33,346 bases of DNA from an uncultured Verrucomicrobiota bacterium (lineage in GTDB: Bacteria > Verrucomicrobiota > Kiritimatiellia > RFP12 > UBA3636). Of this stretch, positions 6,731 through 16,103 are shown piece after piece; the first letter of the stretch is position 1, and the number at the start of each line of letters is the position of its first letter. Location: NCBI GenBank assembly GCA_949285835.1, contig CASEAR010000033.1, forward strand, positions 1-33,346. The letters are read 5' to 3'. Both the position numbers and the translations under genes were made by a program. The notes beneath the pieces were generated by a model that saw nothing but the letters and a program-made list of their open reading frames with translations, was not told the DNA's origin and searched no databases.

Positions 6731-9688
6731 ATGCAGTTTATAAACATTCTGATGCTGTTCGGGCTTCTGGCTGTGGCCGTGCCCGTGATAATACAGTTGC
6801 TGAACCGCAAGTCTTTTAAGAAGATTTTGTGGGGCGCCATGATCTTCATAAGGGACTCGATGCGGAAGAGGCGCCGCCGCCTTCTTCTGGAGGAGGTGCT
6901 GCTTCTGGCGTGCCGCTGCCTGATTCCCGCGCTTCTCGCGCTGGCGTTTGCGCGTCCGTTCATTCAGCCGGAATCGAGTGTGCCGTGGCTTGTTGTGATG
7001 CCTGTGATTCTTCTTTCGATTACTGCGTTCGGCGTGAGTTTTGCGCTGTGGCGCTATCCTTTCTGGCGCAGGATTACATTCTGGTCCGCGGTTCTGCTGT
7101 TTGCGGCTTCTCTGGGCATGGTTGTGTTTGAAGAGTGGCTCAACCTTAAGAGGTTCGGCCGCGGGGCTTCCAAGGACGTTGTGCTTGTGCTGGATGGATC
7201 GTCGTCGATGTCGATGATAACCGCCGGTGGCAAGAGCAATTTTGAGAACGCGGTGGAGGAGGCGCGCACGTACATTGACAAAGCGCCGAGGGAGACGGCG
7301 TTCAGCATCATTGTGGGCGGGCCGGTTCCGCAGGTGCTGAATCCGGTGCCGATTGCGGACAAGCGGGTACTTTTCGACACATTGTCGCAGGCCAAGCCGT
7401 CAAACGGCACGATGCAGATGATGGGGGTGTTTACCTCGGCTGCGGTCGCACTGTCGTCCGGTCACAACGGCGTGAAGCAGATAATAGTGATCGGCGACGG
7501 GCAGGAGGCCGGCTGGAACGTCGATTCCGAGGAGTCGTGGCGGACTGTCCGGCGCATATTCGAGAGGCTCCCGTCGGAGCCTGTGGTGGTGTGGCGCACG
7601 CTTCCGCTTCCCGCCTCAATCCGCAATGTGGCTGTAAGCGGGGTGTCGCTGACGCGAGATGTAGTGGGTACGGACCGGGAGGTCGGCATACGCGTGAGCG
7701 TGCTGAATTCCGGAATGGAAGCGGTGACGCCGGACGAGGTGTCTCTGCGCATCGGCACCAGAACGATGACGGCGAAGAACGTCAAGCAGCTCAAGCCCGG
7801 GGAGAGCCAGACGTTTGAGTTTTCCCACAAGTTTTCGGAGCCGGGCGCGGCGCTTGTCGTGGCGGAGGTTTCCGCCGGCGACGATCTTCCCGCGGACGAC
7901 ACTTTCAATTACGTGGTTCCCGTGATGGACAGTCTGGGGGTCCTGGTGATTGACGGGAGCCCTCCTGGGAACGTATTCCGGCGGGCGTCGACTTTCGTGT
8001 CGCTTGCGCTCCGTCCGGAGTTGTCGCATCTGCTCGGCGAAGGGCAGAACGCCGCCTCCAATCCGCGGGCGGGCGCGGACTTCATGCTCAACACCAAAGT
8101 TGTTGACGTGACGCAGGCGTCGCGGATGAATGATTTTTCCGCATACGGCGTGGTCGTCCTTGCCGACGTTGCCAGGCTGCCGCAGCGGACGCTGGATTTG
8201 ATTTCGGAGTATGTGAAAGTCGGCGGCGGACTTTTGTTTCTTCCCGGCGCGCATTCGCGTCCGGATGTGTTTAACGGGTGGACATGCGGGACGGATCCGG
8301 TGCTGCCGCTGCGGCTCGACAAATGGACTTCGGCGGGTGGGAGCGCGTCCGACGCGGAGGGAGCCGGTGCGGACGCAGTCCGCTCCTTCATAGACACGCA
8401 GTCTTTTTCGCATGACAGCCTGCATTCTCTGAGAACCGGCACTGACCTGTCGAGCGTGGAGCCGCAGCAGTTCTGGAGGCTTGACGAGGGGCCTGCCGGC
8501 GCGGCGTATGTCGCGGCCAGATTTGCCGACGGCAATCCGTTCCTGGCGTTCAAGCAGATCGGGCGGGGAACGGTGGCAATGTCTGCGATGCCCTTTGACT
8601 CCTCGGTGTCTGATATCGTTTCCAAACGCGGATTCCTTCCGCTTGTGCATGAGATTGTGTATTTTCTCGCGCGTCCGGCATCCGCGGAGCTGAATATCAG
8701 GCCCATGGCGGGAGCGAATCTGTTCCTGTCCAACGGGGCCGGGACCTTTGACGGCGGCGACGAGATTCGGGCCGACTCCGGGTTGTGGGGCATGTACTAC
8801 AGGAGCAAGGGGATACAGGGCGTGCCGGAAAAGCGTCTGGACCGCAAGGTCGACTTCAACTGGGGCGGCGGTTCACCGATGAATAATTTCCCAAGCGACA
8901 ATTTCTCCGTAAAGTGGATCGGGTCGCTGGTGGCGCCCGAGTCCGGCAGGTATGAATTTGTTCTGAATGCGGATGACCGTGCGAGTCTGAAGATTGGCGG
9001 CAAGCGTGCCAGCGCGGCGGATCTTGAGAAGGGCAAGTCATATCCCATTGAGATAACGTACGAGGAGGACTACGGAGAGGCTCGCGTGGATTTCTGCTGG
9101 AAAACTCCGTCCGGGCAGTTCGGGGTGGTTCCGGAGGAGGCGCTGAGTCCGCGCGTGGTGCTCGGGGTTGAAGGCTCCGGTGACATTGTGGAGGTCACGG
9201 ATCCTCACGGCGACAAATTTTTTGCGGAGATACTTGAATTGGAGGCCGGGATCACGCTCCGGGTTTCCAGAAGCCTGACGCCGGGGCTTTACAGCGTGAA
9301 TGCGCCCGAGTCAATGAAAACCGTGCTTGCTCCGGCAATCATGCCGGGGAACAAAATAATGTTTTCCGTGTCCGCCGGGGTGGAGGAAAGCCGCGTGGAG
9401 GCAATGACGGTGGAGGATATGGAGAAGCTCCAGACGTACATCCCCATATCGAACGCAACGAAGCAGGAAGATGTGCTCAATGCGCTCCATGGTCAGGCGT
9501 TCGGTAAGGAGGTGTGGCGAGTGCTGGCAGCAGCAGCCTTCATTTTCCTCATTCTTGAGGTGGTGCTTACCCGCTGGATAGCGATACAGCGCAGGACCGG
9601 CGAGGAAATCGACGTGGAATTCAGGAATGACCAACTGCAGGCTTCAGAGGCGTTCAAGGCCTCGGTCGGCAAAATACTTTCGAAGTGA
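6731..9688 (+). CDS. Giant BatA-like membrane vWA protein with a PA14 domain
   Basis: The 985-aa protein opens with a BatA-type N-terminal region: a membrane helix (residues 3-22), then LLNRKSFKKILWGAMIFIRDS, a basic stretch, and further helices at about 55-75, 84-106 and 115-132. A vWA domain follows with an intact metal site D155-G-S-S-S159. From about 395 to 660 there is an alpha/beta region resembling the glutamine-amidotransferase-like fold seen in such proteins, without catalytic residues that I can recognise. Residues about 684-805 look like a PA14 carbohydrate-binding-type domain, with GMYYRSKGIQG, VKWIGSLVAPESGRYEFVL and ADDRASLKIGGK. A C-terminal helix lies at about 933-955. The bulk between helices is probably periplasmic. 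It sits 41 bases after DUF58 and is probably a membrane-bound client or partner of the MoxR ATPase. The PA14 insertion is unusual for the family. Confidence 0.85.
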   Translation: MQFINILMLFGLLAVAVPVIIQLLNRKSFKKILWGAMIFIRDSMRKRRRRLLLEEVLLLACRCLIPALLALAFARPFIQPESSVPWLVVMPVILLSITAFGVSFALWRYPFWRRITFWSAVLLFAASLGMVVFEEWLNLKRFGRGASKDVVLVLDGSSSMSMITAGGKSNFENAVEEARTYIDKAPRETAFSIIVGGPVPQVLNPVPIADKRVLFDTLSQAKPSNGTMQMMGVFTSAAVALSSGHNGVKQIIVIGDGQEAGWNVDSEESWRTVRRIFERLPSEPVVVWRTLPLPASIRNVAVSGVSLTRDVVGTDREVGIRVSVLNSGMEAVTPDEVSLRIGTRTMTAKNVKQLKPGESQTFEFSHKFSEPGAALVVAEVSAGDDLPADDTFNYVVPVMDSLGVLVIDGSPPGNVFRRASTFVSLALRPELSHLLGEGQNAASNPRAGADFMLNTKVVDVTQASRMNDFSAYGVVVLADVARLPQRTLDLISEYVKVGGGLLFLPGAHSRPDVFNGWTCGTDPVLPLRLDKWTSAGGSASDAEGAGADAVRSFIDTQSFSHDSLHSLRTGTDLSSVEPQQFWRLDEGPAGAAYVAARFADGNPFLAFKQIGRGTVAMSAMPFDSSVSDIVSKRGFLPLVHEIVYFLARPASAELNIRPMAGANLFLSNGAGTFDGGDEIRADSGLWGMYYRSKGIQGVPEKRLDRKVDFNWGGGSPMNNFPSDNFSVKWIGSLVAPESGRYEFVLNADDRASLKIGGKRASAADLEKGKSYPIEITYEEDYGEARVDFCWKTPSGQFGVVPEEALSPRVVLGVEGSGDIVEVTDPHGDKFFAEILELEAGITLRVSRSLTPGLYSVNAPESMKTVLAPAIMPGNKIMFSVSAGVEESRVEAMTVEDMEKLQTYIPISNATKQEDVLNALHGQAFGKEVWRVLAAAAFIFLILEVVLTRWIAIQRRTGEEIDVEFRNDQLQASEAFKASVGKILSK

Positions 9689-9717
9689 TTTGATGACATC
9701 CGGAGAGACGATTTAAT

Positions 9718-12700
9718 ATGGATCAGAATTTCAGCAGAACGGATTTGCTGCCGGTCACGGTTCCATCGGCGGCTCTGTGGATCCTGCTGGCCGTTTCGGC
9801 GGCGGCATGGCTGTGCATTCACTTCATAGTCCGGTCCAAGGGCGGGAACCTGAAACCGCATGTGCGCATAGCCATATGCGTTCCCATAGGGACTGCGTGT
9901 TCGTGGCTGCTTTTTCAGACGATGGCCAGGTACATATCTCTGACCGGGCACTGGCATCTTTTCCTGATGGCGCTGCTGACGGCGGTGTCTTTTGAGTTTG
10001 TCTCCTGGCTTTATTCTCATGAAGGAAGCAGGCTGCACAGCAGGCGTTCAGCGTTTGCTCTGCTGGCGCTCAGGCTGGCGGCGATCGGCGTGACCATATT
10101 CATGCTCCTGCAGCCTGTGCTTGTCGGCGAGAAATCGCGTACGATTCGCCGCCGGGTTGTGATTCTTTCCGACGAATCGGCGTCGATGCAGTTCCGGGAC
10201 AAATACTGGAAGGACGAGGAACGCCTGGATGTGGCAATGGCGCTGGGGGTGGTTGAGACGGATTCGAATCCGATAGCGGGCATTGCCGATGAACTTGCAA
10301 AGGCCGATTCGTATCTCGAATCGGCTGCCGGAGAGCTTTCGTCAGAGTCCGCACTGCCGCCTGCGGCGGAAGGCGAGGCGCCTCTGACCGAAAGGCTGAA
10401 GGTCTTTTGCTCGGAGACATCGGAATCCGTTAAAAAGCGCACCGAGGATATTTCCGCCATGCTTTCAAAGGTGGACCGTTCGAAACGGCCGGATACGTAC
10501 GATATGCTTCAGAGGGTGCGCAACCATCTGCAGTCCGCAGTGCTGCCTTCCATCTCGAGAATTTCGGATGAAATTTCACGAGGAGCCGATTCCGCGGCGC
10601 TTTCACGGAGCGTGAGCGCCTGTTCGGAGGTCGTTCGCCTGATTGTTCCCATGCTTCCGGACGTGGAACGTGCCGGAGGCGTCGTGCTCTACGACGGGAT
10701 GGACGAGGCGTCGCGCGAAAAGGTTGCCGAAGCGGCGGATGTATCGCGTCACGAAATAACGCGCCGGCTCCTTGATGCGTCTGATGGCGAATCGACTATT
10801 TCCAGAATCATGGGCAAGTACGACGTCGATTTGTTCAGGTTCGGCTCCGTGGCAGAGCATGATAATTCCATGATATCCGGCGCTTCGGACAAGGAGGCTC
10901 CGGCGGCGGATGAAGCGGCAGCAGGGGACAGTGATTCGGAGACGGCGTTCCGCTCGTCCACGGACATGACCAAGGCGTTGGAGACGGTCGTCAACGAAAT
11001 TCCCGGAGAGGAAATCGCCGGGGTGCTGATGTTTTCCGACGGACTCCACAACGGCGACGCCGGAGTGGACGCCGTGGTGCGCAAACTCAGCACGGGCGGC
11101 GTGCCGGTCAGCACGGTTTTGATAGGAGGCACGAAAGATCCGCTTGATGTGACCATCGCCGATGCGAGGTGTCCGGAGTCCGTGTTCCTGGGCGACAAGG
11201 TGCGTTTCAACGTGTCGGTGTCCGCCACCGGAGCAAGGCAGAAGACGACGAATGTCAGGCTTTTTCTGGACGACAAGGAGATAGAATCCAAGGAGCTGCA
11301 GATAACCTCAGACGACTGGACGTCGGAGGTACGGTTCTCGCATCTGCCGGAGGAGCGCGGCCTGCATCGCTATCGTGTGGCGGTGGATGTCATGGAAGGG
11401 GAGGATTTCAAGGACAACAATTCCTGGAATCTCGATGTGTCCGTTTCCGACGACCGTACAAACGTGCTTCTTGTGGATTACCGTCCCAGGTGGGAGTTCC
11501 GGTATCTGAGGAATCTTTTCTACGGGCGGGATAAGTCGGTGCATCTGCAGGAGTACCTGATAAGGCCGGACGTGGTCAAAATGGCGGAGCCGCCGCCCCC
11601 GCTGCCTCCAGCGTCTGCGGGACGCAAGTTCGGCGATTCGGAGTCCGGCGCGTTTCCCGTGTCTGTGGACGAGTGGCGGAAGTTTGACGTCATTATAATA
11701 GGGGACGTGGGCGACGAGTATCTTACCGACGAGGTCGTGGACGCGATAAGATACTGCGTAAGCGAGCGCGGCGCGCTGCTTGTGCTTATCTCCGGGCCGA
11801 GGTTCATGCCGCACGGAATAATGAATTCAAAGTTCAAGGAACTGGTTCCGGTTAATTGCGAATACCGTCCCGGCGGGTTCTGGAATCCGCCGGAAGAGGC
11901 GTTTACTTTCTCCCTTACGGCATCCGGGCGCGGGCATCCGGTGATGTCGCAGTCGTCATCCTCCGCCGAAAACGAGGACATCTGGCAGGATCTGCCGAGT
12001 TTCCACTGGCGCTTCCCTGTGGACGGGGTAAAGCCCGGTTCGGAAGTGCTTGCCTTTGCGAAAGAGGTGAATTCCGACAATATAACATTGGCGAGGGAGC
12101 TTGTTTCAGAGATGGAGCAGGATCCGGACGCCGCGGTCCGCAGGTTTTCGGAGCTGCGCGGCGAGCAGGAACGAAATTCGCTTGTGGTGGCGCGCGGTTT
12201 CGGACACGGCAAAGTGGTGATGTTCAACACGGATCAGATGTGGAGACTTCGCTATAAGATCGGGGATACCCGGCACCACAGATTCTGGGGTCAGGTGCTG
12301 CGCTGGGGCGCCGGGGAGAGACTGCGCGCGGGCAACACTTTTGTCCGCATGGGCACGGACCAGATCCGGTACAGCCCGAATGAGCAGGTGAAGGTCTTTG
12401 CCAGAATTGTGGACAGCGATTTCAATTCTGTCGGAGGATTGTCTCCAGAAGTCGTCATGCTGGACTCCGAAGGGCGTGCCGTGGAGGCTGTCGGGCTTTC
12501 ATTCAGGGAGGATTCCAACGGGTTTTACGAGGGGGTTTTTGATCCGATGCCCGATGCCGGCGTGTATGATCTGGTGCTGAGGTGTCCCAAAGCGGCCAGA
12601 CTCCTCGGCGGGAACTATCCGCAGGAGCTGGCGATGAAGATAATTGTCGTCACCGCAAAGCGGCCCGCTGAATTTGTAAATGTTGCTGCAGACAGGGAGA

Positions 12701-12906
12701 TCCCGCTCAAGATGGCGACGATTTCAGGCGGCGAGGTGTTGTCACCGGCTGAATTTGCGTCCATGGATCCGGACTTTGGAGAGGGCAACAAGATAATGCA
12801 TGACCGCACGGAACTCTATTTATGGAGTTCGCCCCTGCTGTTTATAATTGTAATCGTTTTGCTGGCGTGCGAATGGATACTGCGCAAACGTGAAGGCCTG
12901 GCCTGA
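9718..12906 (+). CDS. Giant membrane vWA protein with amidotransferase-like region
   Basis: The 1062-aa protein has about four N-terminal membrane helices (residues 17-38, 50-70, 78-100, 112-133), then a vWA-like domain starting RRRVVILSDESASMQF. D152-E-S154-A-S156 is an intact DxSxS metal site. A long helical, charged insertion (about 190-420) interrupts the vWA domain before MFSDGLHNGD. Next come a beta-rich segment and the block VLLVDYRPRWEFRYL, then a proline run near 624-632 and an alpha/beta region (KFDVIIIGDVGDEYL) resembling a class I glutamine-amidotransferase fold without an obvious catalytic Cys-His pair. A C-terminal helix is at about 1036-1055. It begins 29 bases after the PA14 protein and has the same overall architecture, so the two may form a heteromeric complex. 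Function is not known; the vWA and fold calls are by motif. Confidence 0.82.
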   Translation: MDQNFSRTDLLPVTVPSAALWILLAVSAAAWLCIHFIVRSKGGNLKPHVRIAICVPIGTACSWLLFQTMARYISLTGHWHLFLMALLTAVSFEFVSWLYSHEGSRLHSRRSAFALLALRLAAIGVTIFMLLQPVLVGEKSRTIRRRVVILSDESASMQFRDKYWKDEERLDVAMALGVVETDSNPIAGIADELAKADSYLESAAGELSSESALPPAAEGEAPLTERLKVFCSETSESVKKRTEDISAMLSKVDRSKRPDTYDMLQRVRNHLQSAVLPSISRISDEISRGADSAALSRSVSACSEVVRLIVPMLPDVERAGGVVLYDGMDEASREKVAEAADVSRHEITRRLLDASDGESTISRIMGKYDVDLFRFGSVAEHDNSMISGASDKEAPAADEAAAGDSDSETAFRSSTDMTKALETVVNEIPGEEIAGVLMFSDGLHNGDAGVDAVVRKLSTGGVPVSTVLIGGTKDPLDVTIADARCPESVFLGDKVRFNVSVSATGARQKTTNVRLFLDDKEIESKELQITSDDWTSEVRFSHLPEERGLHRYRVAVDVMEGEDFKDNNSWNLDVSVSDDRTNVLLVDYRPRWEFRYLRNLFYGRDKSVHLQEYLIRPDVVKMAEPPPPLPPASAGRKFGDSESGAFPVSVDEWRKFDVIIIGDVGDEYLTDEVVDAIRYCVSERGALLVLISGPRFMPHGIMNSKFKELVPVNCEYRPGGFWNPPEEAFTFSLTASGRGHPVMSQSSSSAENEDIWQDLPSFHWRFPVDGVKPGSEVLAFAKEVNSDNITLARELVSEMEQDPDAAVRRFSELRGEQERNSLVVARGFGHGKVVMFNTDQMWRLRYKIGDTRHHRFWGQVLRWGAGERLRAGNTFVRMGTDQIRYSPNEQVKVFARIVDSDFNSVGGLSPEVVMLDSEGRAVEAVGLSFREDSNGFYEGVFDPMPDAGVYDLVLRCPKAARLLGGNYPQELAMKIIVVTAKRPAEFVNVAADREIPLKMATISGGEVLSPAEFASMDPDFGEGNKIMHDRTELYLWSSPLLFIIVIVLLACEWILRKREGLA

Positions 12907-12953
12907 GGCGGCGAACAGTCCGCTGCAGACTGCTTTTTAATCGGGAGAAACAC

Positions 12954-15900
12954 ATGGCACTTTTTTGGCATAGGACAAGAAAAGCTCTTGTGAGCGACAA
13001 AATACGGAACGAGACGTTTGAAAATCTGCCGCCGGAGATATCGTCGAAGCTGCGGCAGTCTGTGAGCCGTGTGCGCAGGATCATATGGGTGCGCGGGATT
13101 CTCGGCGTAATTGCGACGGCCGTTATCTCCATCCTCCTGATTGTTGCCGTGGACGCCATGGTCACGATCTTTTCGGAGTGGGTGAGATGGCTGCTCTGGC
13201 TGGCCGGCGTGTCCGCCATTGCAATCGCCGCCAGACAGATGATCGTACGTCCCCTGATGAAGCCTTTCACGCCTTCGCGCATTGCCGCTCTTATAGAGAT
13301 GAACCATCCGGAGCTGGAGGAGAGGCTTACAACGGTGGTTGAGCTGCTTTCCATACCGGAGTCCAGAGGGCAGGCGTCGCTGCAGCTTCTGAATGTGCTT
13401 ACCGATGCTGCCATCGACGACATAAAGAACGTCTCCCCTCGCCGCGAATTCACCACGCGCACTGTAAAGCCAAAATTTGTCGCTGCGTTGTCCGCGGTGT
13501 CTGTTCTTGTGGTTTTGTTTCTGCTTTTCCCGAAGTCTATGGGGCGGCTGGTTACCCGGGCGGTTATCCCGTCCGCATCCGTGGACAACATTTACGCGGA
13601 CAATCTGCGCGTCATTCCCGGAGACGCTGTCGTGCTCGAGGGGACGTCGCTCACGGTGGAGCTTGCCGTGTCCGGAGGCTTCCCTGGGCAGGCGTACATA
13701 AGGCGCAAGGAAGGGAACGGAGAGGTCGTCGAGCGCATCAAGCAGACGTCGGCGGACAGGACGGATGCCGAGACTGTTCGTCACTATCAGTATTTTTATC
13801 CTCAGGTGGAATCTTCGTTCCGCTACCGGATATCATGCGGCAGCGCGGTTACCAGATACTATGACGTGACGGCGGTTCCAGTGCCGTCATGGCGGGAGCT
13901 GTCGGTTCGGTGCATCTATCCGGAGTACACGTCGAGGTCGCCGGAAATGCTGCCGGAAGGGCAGACCGACATCATTGCTGTTGCCGGTACGAAGGTTGAA
14001 GTGCTGACGGTACCGTCGCGCGAGCTGACAGGTTCGCTTCTGCTGGGAGATTCAGCGATTCCGGCGACGGTTCTTCAGGATGGAACCATGCGGTTTGATT
14101 TCGGCATGACGAACGGGATGTTTGAGAGCTGGGCGGTGCTGCTGACCGATTCGTACGGGTTTTCAAACAGTCTTGCGTTCGCTACGGTGCAGGCCGTGGA
14201 AGACGAGGCTCCGCGTATCGTGCTGGACTCACCTGAGGAACTGACATGCGGGATGCCGACGTTCGGCAGGTTTTCATTTACGTTCACGGTTTCGGACGAT
14301 TTCGGCGTGTCGGATCCCGTTATGCTTGTGGCGGTAAACGACGGGAAGTACGAGGAGTTTAAGACGCTTGAGATCGAGCCTGTGGAAGGGGAGTACGGAA
14401 TGTGGCGCGGCTCCGGAGCGCTGGAGCTGGCCAGGCTTACGCTTGCGGACGCGGCGCGCGTGCGCATGCAGCTTCGCGTGCGCGATAATCTCCCCGGGGA
14501 GATGGGCGGGCCTCACGAAGCGTTCAGCCAGGTGGTCAATATCACAGTGCACGATATGTCCAAGTCGCTGAACGAGCAGCTGATTCACGAACAGGCGGAG
14601 AAAGTGGACATGACGTTTGAAGACGTCAGGAAGCGCCTGGAGGAAGCTTCGAGGCAGGCTGAAGAGGCCTTGAATTCTCTGAAAAAGGGAGAAGAGGATA
14701 AGGCGGCGTCGCAGAACGCTGAGGAGAGACTGGAAAAAGCCAGAGAAGAGCTTTCTTCCGCCGAAGAGGATCTGAGAGCGCTGGCCAATGCGATGGATGA
14801 TTCAATATACGATGCGAAAAAGGACGATGTGGATCGCCTGACCGACGATTATATCGAGCCGGCCAGAGAGAAGTCTGAAGATGCGATTATGGCGGATTCG
14901 CATGAAAACAAGATTTCGGAAACGGAAAATCTTTCGGAGAAAATAAAGCAGGCTTTGGACGAAACGGAAAAGCTTCGCGGGGACCTGAGCGAATTTTCCA
15001 AGGATCTGCAGGACCTGCAGGCATTGAACGAGTTTTCCCAGCAGGAGCAAACTCTGGCGGATCTGGCCGACGAGGGCGATATCTCCGCCAAAGATTGGTC
15101 AAATTTGCAGGAAGACCTGCTCAAACAGTTTGAGAACCGGTTCAATGAACGTCTCAACGAAACTCCGGCGGAGACAGGGCCGCTGGCGGAACAGCTCCGC
15201 GAAATGGGCAATATGCAGAACAAAGTGTCCGACTTGGAAAAACGTCAGCAGGATCTGCAGGATGCGGTAGAGCGGCTGTCGGACCCCGGAACGAGGGAGG
15301 CCGCAGCAAAGCAGCTGTCGGATCAGACAAGCGAGATGCCGCCGGAGACGACGCCTGAAAACCGTGCGGCAAAGCTTCAGTCGGACTTGGCCGGCGAGAT
15401 GGACGCTCTGTCTGAAAGCATGAAGCAGATGTCGTCCGACATGATGAACGGAGAAATGCCCGTCCCGGAGGCGGCAGAGAAGCTGCAGGACGCTGCGGAA
15501 CACGCCGCTGACGCCGGTAATGACGGGGAGGAAGCCTCTTCAGAGCTATCCAATGCCAACGGGGAACAGGCGGCGGAGCACATGGGGGAGGCGCTGGAGG
15601 ATTTGAAGAAGGCCGGACAGTCGCTGAAGGAGGCCGAGTCTGCGGTCAGGGGCGCCGCCTCTGAAAACAACGAGTACGAGGATGTGCATGAGTCGATGCA
15701 GGATTCCCTGGACGCTGCCCGTCAGGCGGCGGCTCAGGAAGCTCAGCAGCAGAACGAGAACTCCCAGCAGATGATGTCTCAGGCGCATAAGAGCGCGGAA
15801 AACGCTGCGGAACAGATGCAGAACATGGCGGAGCAACAGGCTGAAGAGCTGGGCATACCGATGATGGCGATGGACGGACCCGGAGCTCAGGAGCAGATGA

Positions 15901-16103
15901 AACCGTTGAAAAAGCTTTCCGTTGACAGGTACGAAGGAGTGCCGGAGCTTCTCAAAAATCTCGGCATTACGGACAGTGACTGGTTCAAAACGAAGGGAGA
16001 AAACAGCGCAGATGCTCTGGAGAGCCTCCTTGAAGACGTTCCTTCCGAATACCGCGGTCTGGTCAGGGCATACTTCATGGAGCTCGCGAAGGAGCGTAAG
16101 TAA
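12954..16103 (+). CDS. Large membrane protein with long coiled coil (DUF4175-like)
   Basis: The 1049-aa protein has membrane helices at about 43-65, 70-95 and 176-197, a beta-rich presumably periplasmic part (about 200-530, Ig-like in appearance), and then about 400 residues of Glu/Gln/Ala-rich heptad-like sequence (about 535-945) with many EKAREELSSAEEDL-type stretches and Met-Gln runs. A conserved-looking C-terminal end closes with YRGLVRAYFMELAKE. This layout resembles DUF4175-type proteins found next to vWA membrane proteins in related bacteria. ATG at 12954 has CGGGAGAA upstream. Its stop overlaps the start of the next gene (TAATG at 16101-16105). A role as a scaffold or as a tether spanning the periplasm is inferred only from shape. 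Confidence 0.78.
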   Translation: MALFWHRTRKALVSDKIRNETFENLPPEISSKLRQSVSRVRRIIWVRGILGVIATAVISILLIVAVDAMVTIFSEWVRWLLWLAGVSAIAIAARQMIVRPLMKPFTPSRIAALIEMNHPELEERLTTVVELLSIPESRGQASLQLLNVLTDAAIDDIKNVSPRREFTTRTVKPKFVAALSAVSVLVVLFLLFPKSMGRLVTRAVIPSASVDNIYADNLRVIPGDAVVLEGTSLTVELAVSGGFPGQAYIRRKEGNGEVVERIKQTSADRTDAETVRHYQYFYPQVESSFRYRISCGSAVTRYYDVTAVPVPSWRELSVRCIYPEYTSRSPEMLPEGQTDIIAVAGTKVEVLTVPSRELTGSLLLGDSAIPATVLQDGTMRFDFGMTNGMFESWAVLLTDSYGFSNSLAFATVQAVEDEAPRIVLDSPEELTCGMPTFGRFSFTFTVSDDFGVSDPVMLVAVNDGKYEEFKTLEIEPVEGEYGMWRGSGALELARLTLADAARVRMQLRVRDNLPGEMGGPHEAFSQVVNITVHDMSKSLNEQLIHEQAEKVDMTFEDVRKRLEEASRQAEEALNSLKKGEEDKAASQNAEERLEKAREELSSAEEDLRALANAMDDSIYDAKKDDVDRLTDDYIEPAREKSEDAIMADSHENKISETENLSEKIKQALDETEKLRGDLSEFSKDLQDLQALNEFSQQEQTLADLADEGDISAKDWSNLQEDLLKQFENRFNERLNETPAETGPLAEQLREMGNMQNKVSDLEKRQQDLQDAVERLSDPGTREAAAKQLSDQTSEMPPETTPENRAAKLQSDLAGEMDALSESMKQMSSDMMNGEMPVPEAAEKLQDAAEHAADAGNDGEEASSELSNANGEQAAEHMGEALEDLKKAGQSLKEAESAVRGAASENNEYEDVHESMQDSLDAARQAAAQEAQQQNENSQQMMSQAHKSAENAAEQMQNMAEQQAEELGIPMMAMDGPGAQEQMKPLKKLSVDRYEGVPELLKNLGITDSDWFKTKGENSADALESLLEDVPSEYRGLVRAYFMELAKERK

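Noticed and set aside
7616..8793. Long minus-strand frames (294 and 344 codons) over the PA14 vWA gene
   Set aside because: They overlap each other and a well-supported gene, lack start signals and match no family.
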